In this document: piece by piece, positions 62,201 through 64,000 of the stretch
Position numbering within the stretch: the first letter of the stretch is position 1
Layout: every line of letters begins with the position of its first letter
Program-made: the position numbers and the translations under genes
Assembly: GCA_023525715.1 (NCBI GenBank)
Contig: CM042012.1
Coordinates: 114,041,798 to 114,105,797 of the forward strand
From: Cichorium intybus
Taxonomy: Eukaryota; Streptophyta; Magnoliopsida; Asterales; Asteraceae
Direction: 5' to 3'
DNA length: 64,000 bases
Notes under the pieces: model-generated
Seen by the model: only the letters and a program-made list of their open reading frames with translations
Databases searched by the model: none
Told to the model about the DNA's origin: nothing

Positions 62201-64000
62201 CAACTGAGGCAATTGCTTCAAAACCTAACTTTCCTAATCCAAAATGGTTCAGAATTCAAAGATCAACATGTCAAACCAACTTTCATACCAACAAAACCTA
62301 ACTTTCCTAATCCAAAATTTCAAAAACCTACAAAGAAAATATTTTCTAAAGGAACGAATTTAATAGACACATTCCATCAATGGCTGGACAAAAATTTGGA
62401 TTTGTTTAAAGATAAAAATCTTTCAATAAATGATTTCAAATTGGCATACGAGGAGTACCTTTTTGCTTCTACGTCATGCAGTTCAATATCAAAGAAATCA
62501 ACAACTGAAAGTCCTAAACAAAATTGGAAAAGAAATGATTTGAAAGAAAATCTCACTGTTAAAACCATGTCTTCAAAATCATCAATTTCTAAGAAAACAT
62601 CAAAAACCACGAAGTCAAAATCATCTAAACAAAAATGGGTTCCGAATACTTGCATTTTGTCAGTCACTTCGATATCTTCAATTTTGACAAAAAGCCTTTC
62701 AGAATCTTGCTCAAACTCTTCGGAATCATGTTCATCACATGAGGCTTCGGAAAATTTGATCAACTTAAATGCAAATGAAATATCAGAAGAGGCTGTAGAA
62801 AAGTGGATTCAAGAATCCTTCGCTTACCCTGAGGACCCAAGATTGATTGGGTACCAACTCCTTCTTGATTAATTGCAGATAACGTCTAATGAGCGGTACG
62901 ATGTTAAATGGTACATGGATAGTGGCTGCTCAAGACACATGGCAGGGAAGAGGGAATATCTCAGGGACTACAGGACGTTGGATGATGCTGGAAATGTTAG
63001 ATTTGGTAACAATGAGACATGTCCAATCCGAGGTTATGGAAAGATAACAAATGGTCAATTTACAATCAACCGAATGGCATTTGTTGAAGGTTTAAAGCAT
63101 AATCTTGTAAGCATTTCTCAGTTAGTTGTTGGAACTGGAAATGAAGTTACATTCAATCACCATGGAAGTGTTATTGCTAAAATGGACACAAAAGAAGTTC
63201 TATTGAAATCTGAAAGAAAGGGATCGATGTTCCCCTTAAATCTGAAGCCTGTGACTGGTGGGCAATCCCTTTGTCTTCTCTCTAAAGCCAACTCTGATGT
63301 TAGCTGGCTATGGCACCGAAGACTTGCTCATCTAAACTTCAAAGACTTAAACAAGCTAGTGGCTATGGATTTGGTTCGAGGGATGCCTGCTCTAAAATTC
63401 GATAATGATGCACTTTGTGCTGCTTGTGAACATGGCAAGCAAACAAAGCAAAAGCATCCAACTGTGATCAACCCAAAGATCACCGAACCTCTTTCATTTC
63501 TTTACATGGATCTTTGTGGACCATCTGCAGTGGAATCAATAGGGAAGAAAAAGTATATTCTAGTGATTGTTGATGATTATTCGAGGTTCACTTGGGTCTT
63601 ATTTTTAAGGAACAAGTCAGATGCAGCTGAAGAAATCATCAACTTCATCAGGAAGATGAAGGTAATGCTCAACAAGAAAGTCTGAACCGTACACAGTGAC
63701 AATGGTTCGGAGTTCAAAAACCAAACTCTTGATGGATTCTTGAAAACAAGGGGGATCAATCACAATTTCTCAGCACCTTATACTCCTCAACAAAATGGTG
63801 TTGTAGAAAGACGATATCGTTCCTTGTGTGAAGCTGCTAGAACTATGCTTAACTTTGCAAATTTGCCCATGTACTTCTAGGCTGAAGCTATTTCTGCTGC
63901 ATGTTTTACCCAAAACAGATGTTATATCCACAAGAAATTTCATATTACACCTTACGAAGTGCTTAACCGAAGGAAACCAAATGTCAAGTTTCTTCACATC
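59210..64000 (+). pseudogene. SIRE-like Copia gag-pol, decayed, runs off the window
   Basis: ATG 59210 opens a gag of the long Maximus/SIRE style (YYDYWADRMKDYLEG; capsid helices to about 59900). TAA at 59663 interrupts it, then a frameshift falls near 60090. The knuckle CNYCHGKNHFAKDC lies at 60241-60282. A very long Lys/Ser/Glu-rich spacer (60283 to about 62860) with coiled-coil character follows, with another frameshift near 62245 and TAA at 62870. Protease DSGCS starts at 62918. Integrase has the HHCC region (LWHRRLAHLN ... CAACEHGKQ) and core (YMDLCGPS, DNGSEFKN, QQNGVVERR), with TGA at 63683 and TAG at 63878. RT and RNase H are outside the window. The lineage is judged from the gag type and spacer length only. 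Confidence 0.85.

Overview
This is plant nuclear DNA, probably from a eudicot of the daisy family (Asteraceae). The evidence is AT-rich intergenic sequence, Copia LTRs with the plant tRNA-Met primer site TGGTATCAGAGC, an L1 LINE, Mutator-like and Helitron ends, long (TA)n runs and a plant PR-1 gene family. The reverse transcriptase at 39.4-42.4 kb resembles a family I remember from Asteraceae. That memory, and any closer placement such as lettuce relatives, is inference. I see no bacterial, organellar or CRISPR features.

Host genes. Two intact, intronless, secreted PR-1 (CAP superfamily) genes lie at 689-1183 and 15607-16101. They encode identical 164-residue proteins and differ by three synonymous bases, while their flanks differ far more. 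A third, decayed PR-1 copy (46219-51470) is split by a young Copia element. No other intact host gene is convincing. Fragments of a Raf-like kinase (about 9.2-9.35 kb) and a coiled-coil protein (about 10.4-10.6 kb) lie on the minus strand upstream of a Helitron 3' terminus at 8523-8549, which suggests gene capture.

1-16.7 kb: PR-1 copy A, degenerate transposon sequence with a recurring 17-base motif, two small elements inside (TA)n runs, a 1.9 kb Mutator-like foldback element with a 9 bp target duplication (6530-8440), the Helitron end with gene fragments, short tandem duplications, then PR-1 copy B.

16.7-35 kb: a nest of LTR elements. The oldest layer is a non-coding chromovirus-like retrotransposon whose LTR (18341-33972) was hit by a non-autonomous Ty3-type element on the minus strand (19305-23484, with an unrecognised 427-residue ORF). 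It was also hit by a solo LTR (23690-33558, duplication CAAAA), which in turn holds a full-length broken Copia element (24261-31836, duplication ATTCT).

35-46 kb: a second long foldback element (36686-38067), a (TA)n run, a broken reverse transcriptase with a C-terminal zinc motif and possible restriction-like nuclease (39423-42441), and a 2 kb inverted-repeat element between two (TA)n runs (43333-45306) that contains exon-like sequence.

46-64 kb: the young Copia element inside the PR-1 pseudogene (46364-51315, LTRs differ at one base, one in-frame stop), then an L1 LINE pseudogene (about 52740-58570) holding a deleted Copia on the minus strand (54471-57210, duplication GTTCA), then a SIRE-like Copia element that runs off the window. 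No operon-like logic applies: the host genes here are the PR-1 copies, and mobile elements account for most of the rest.
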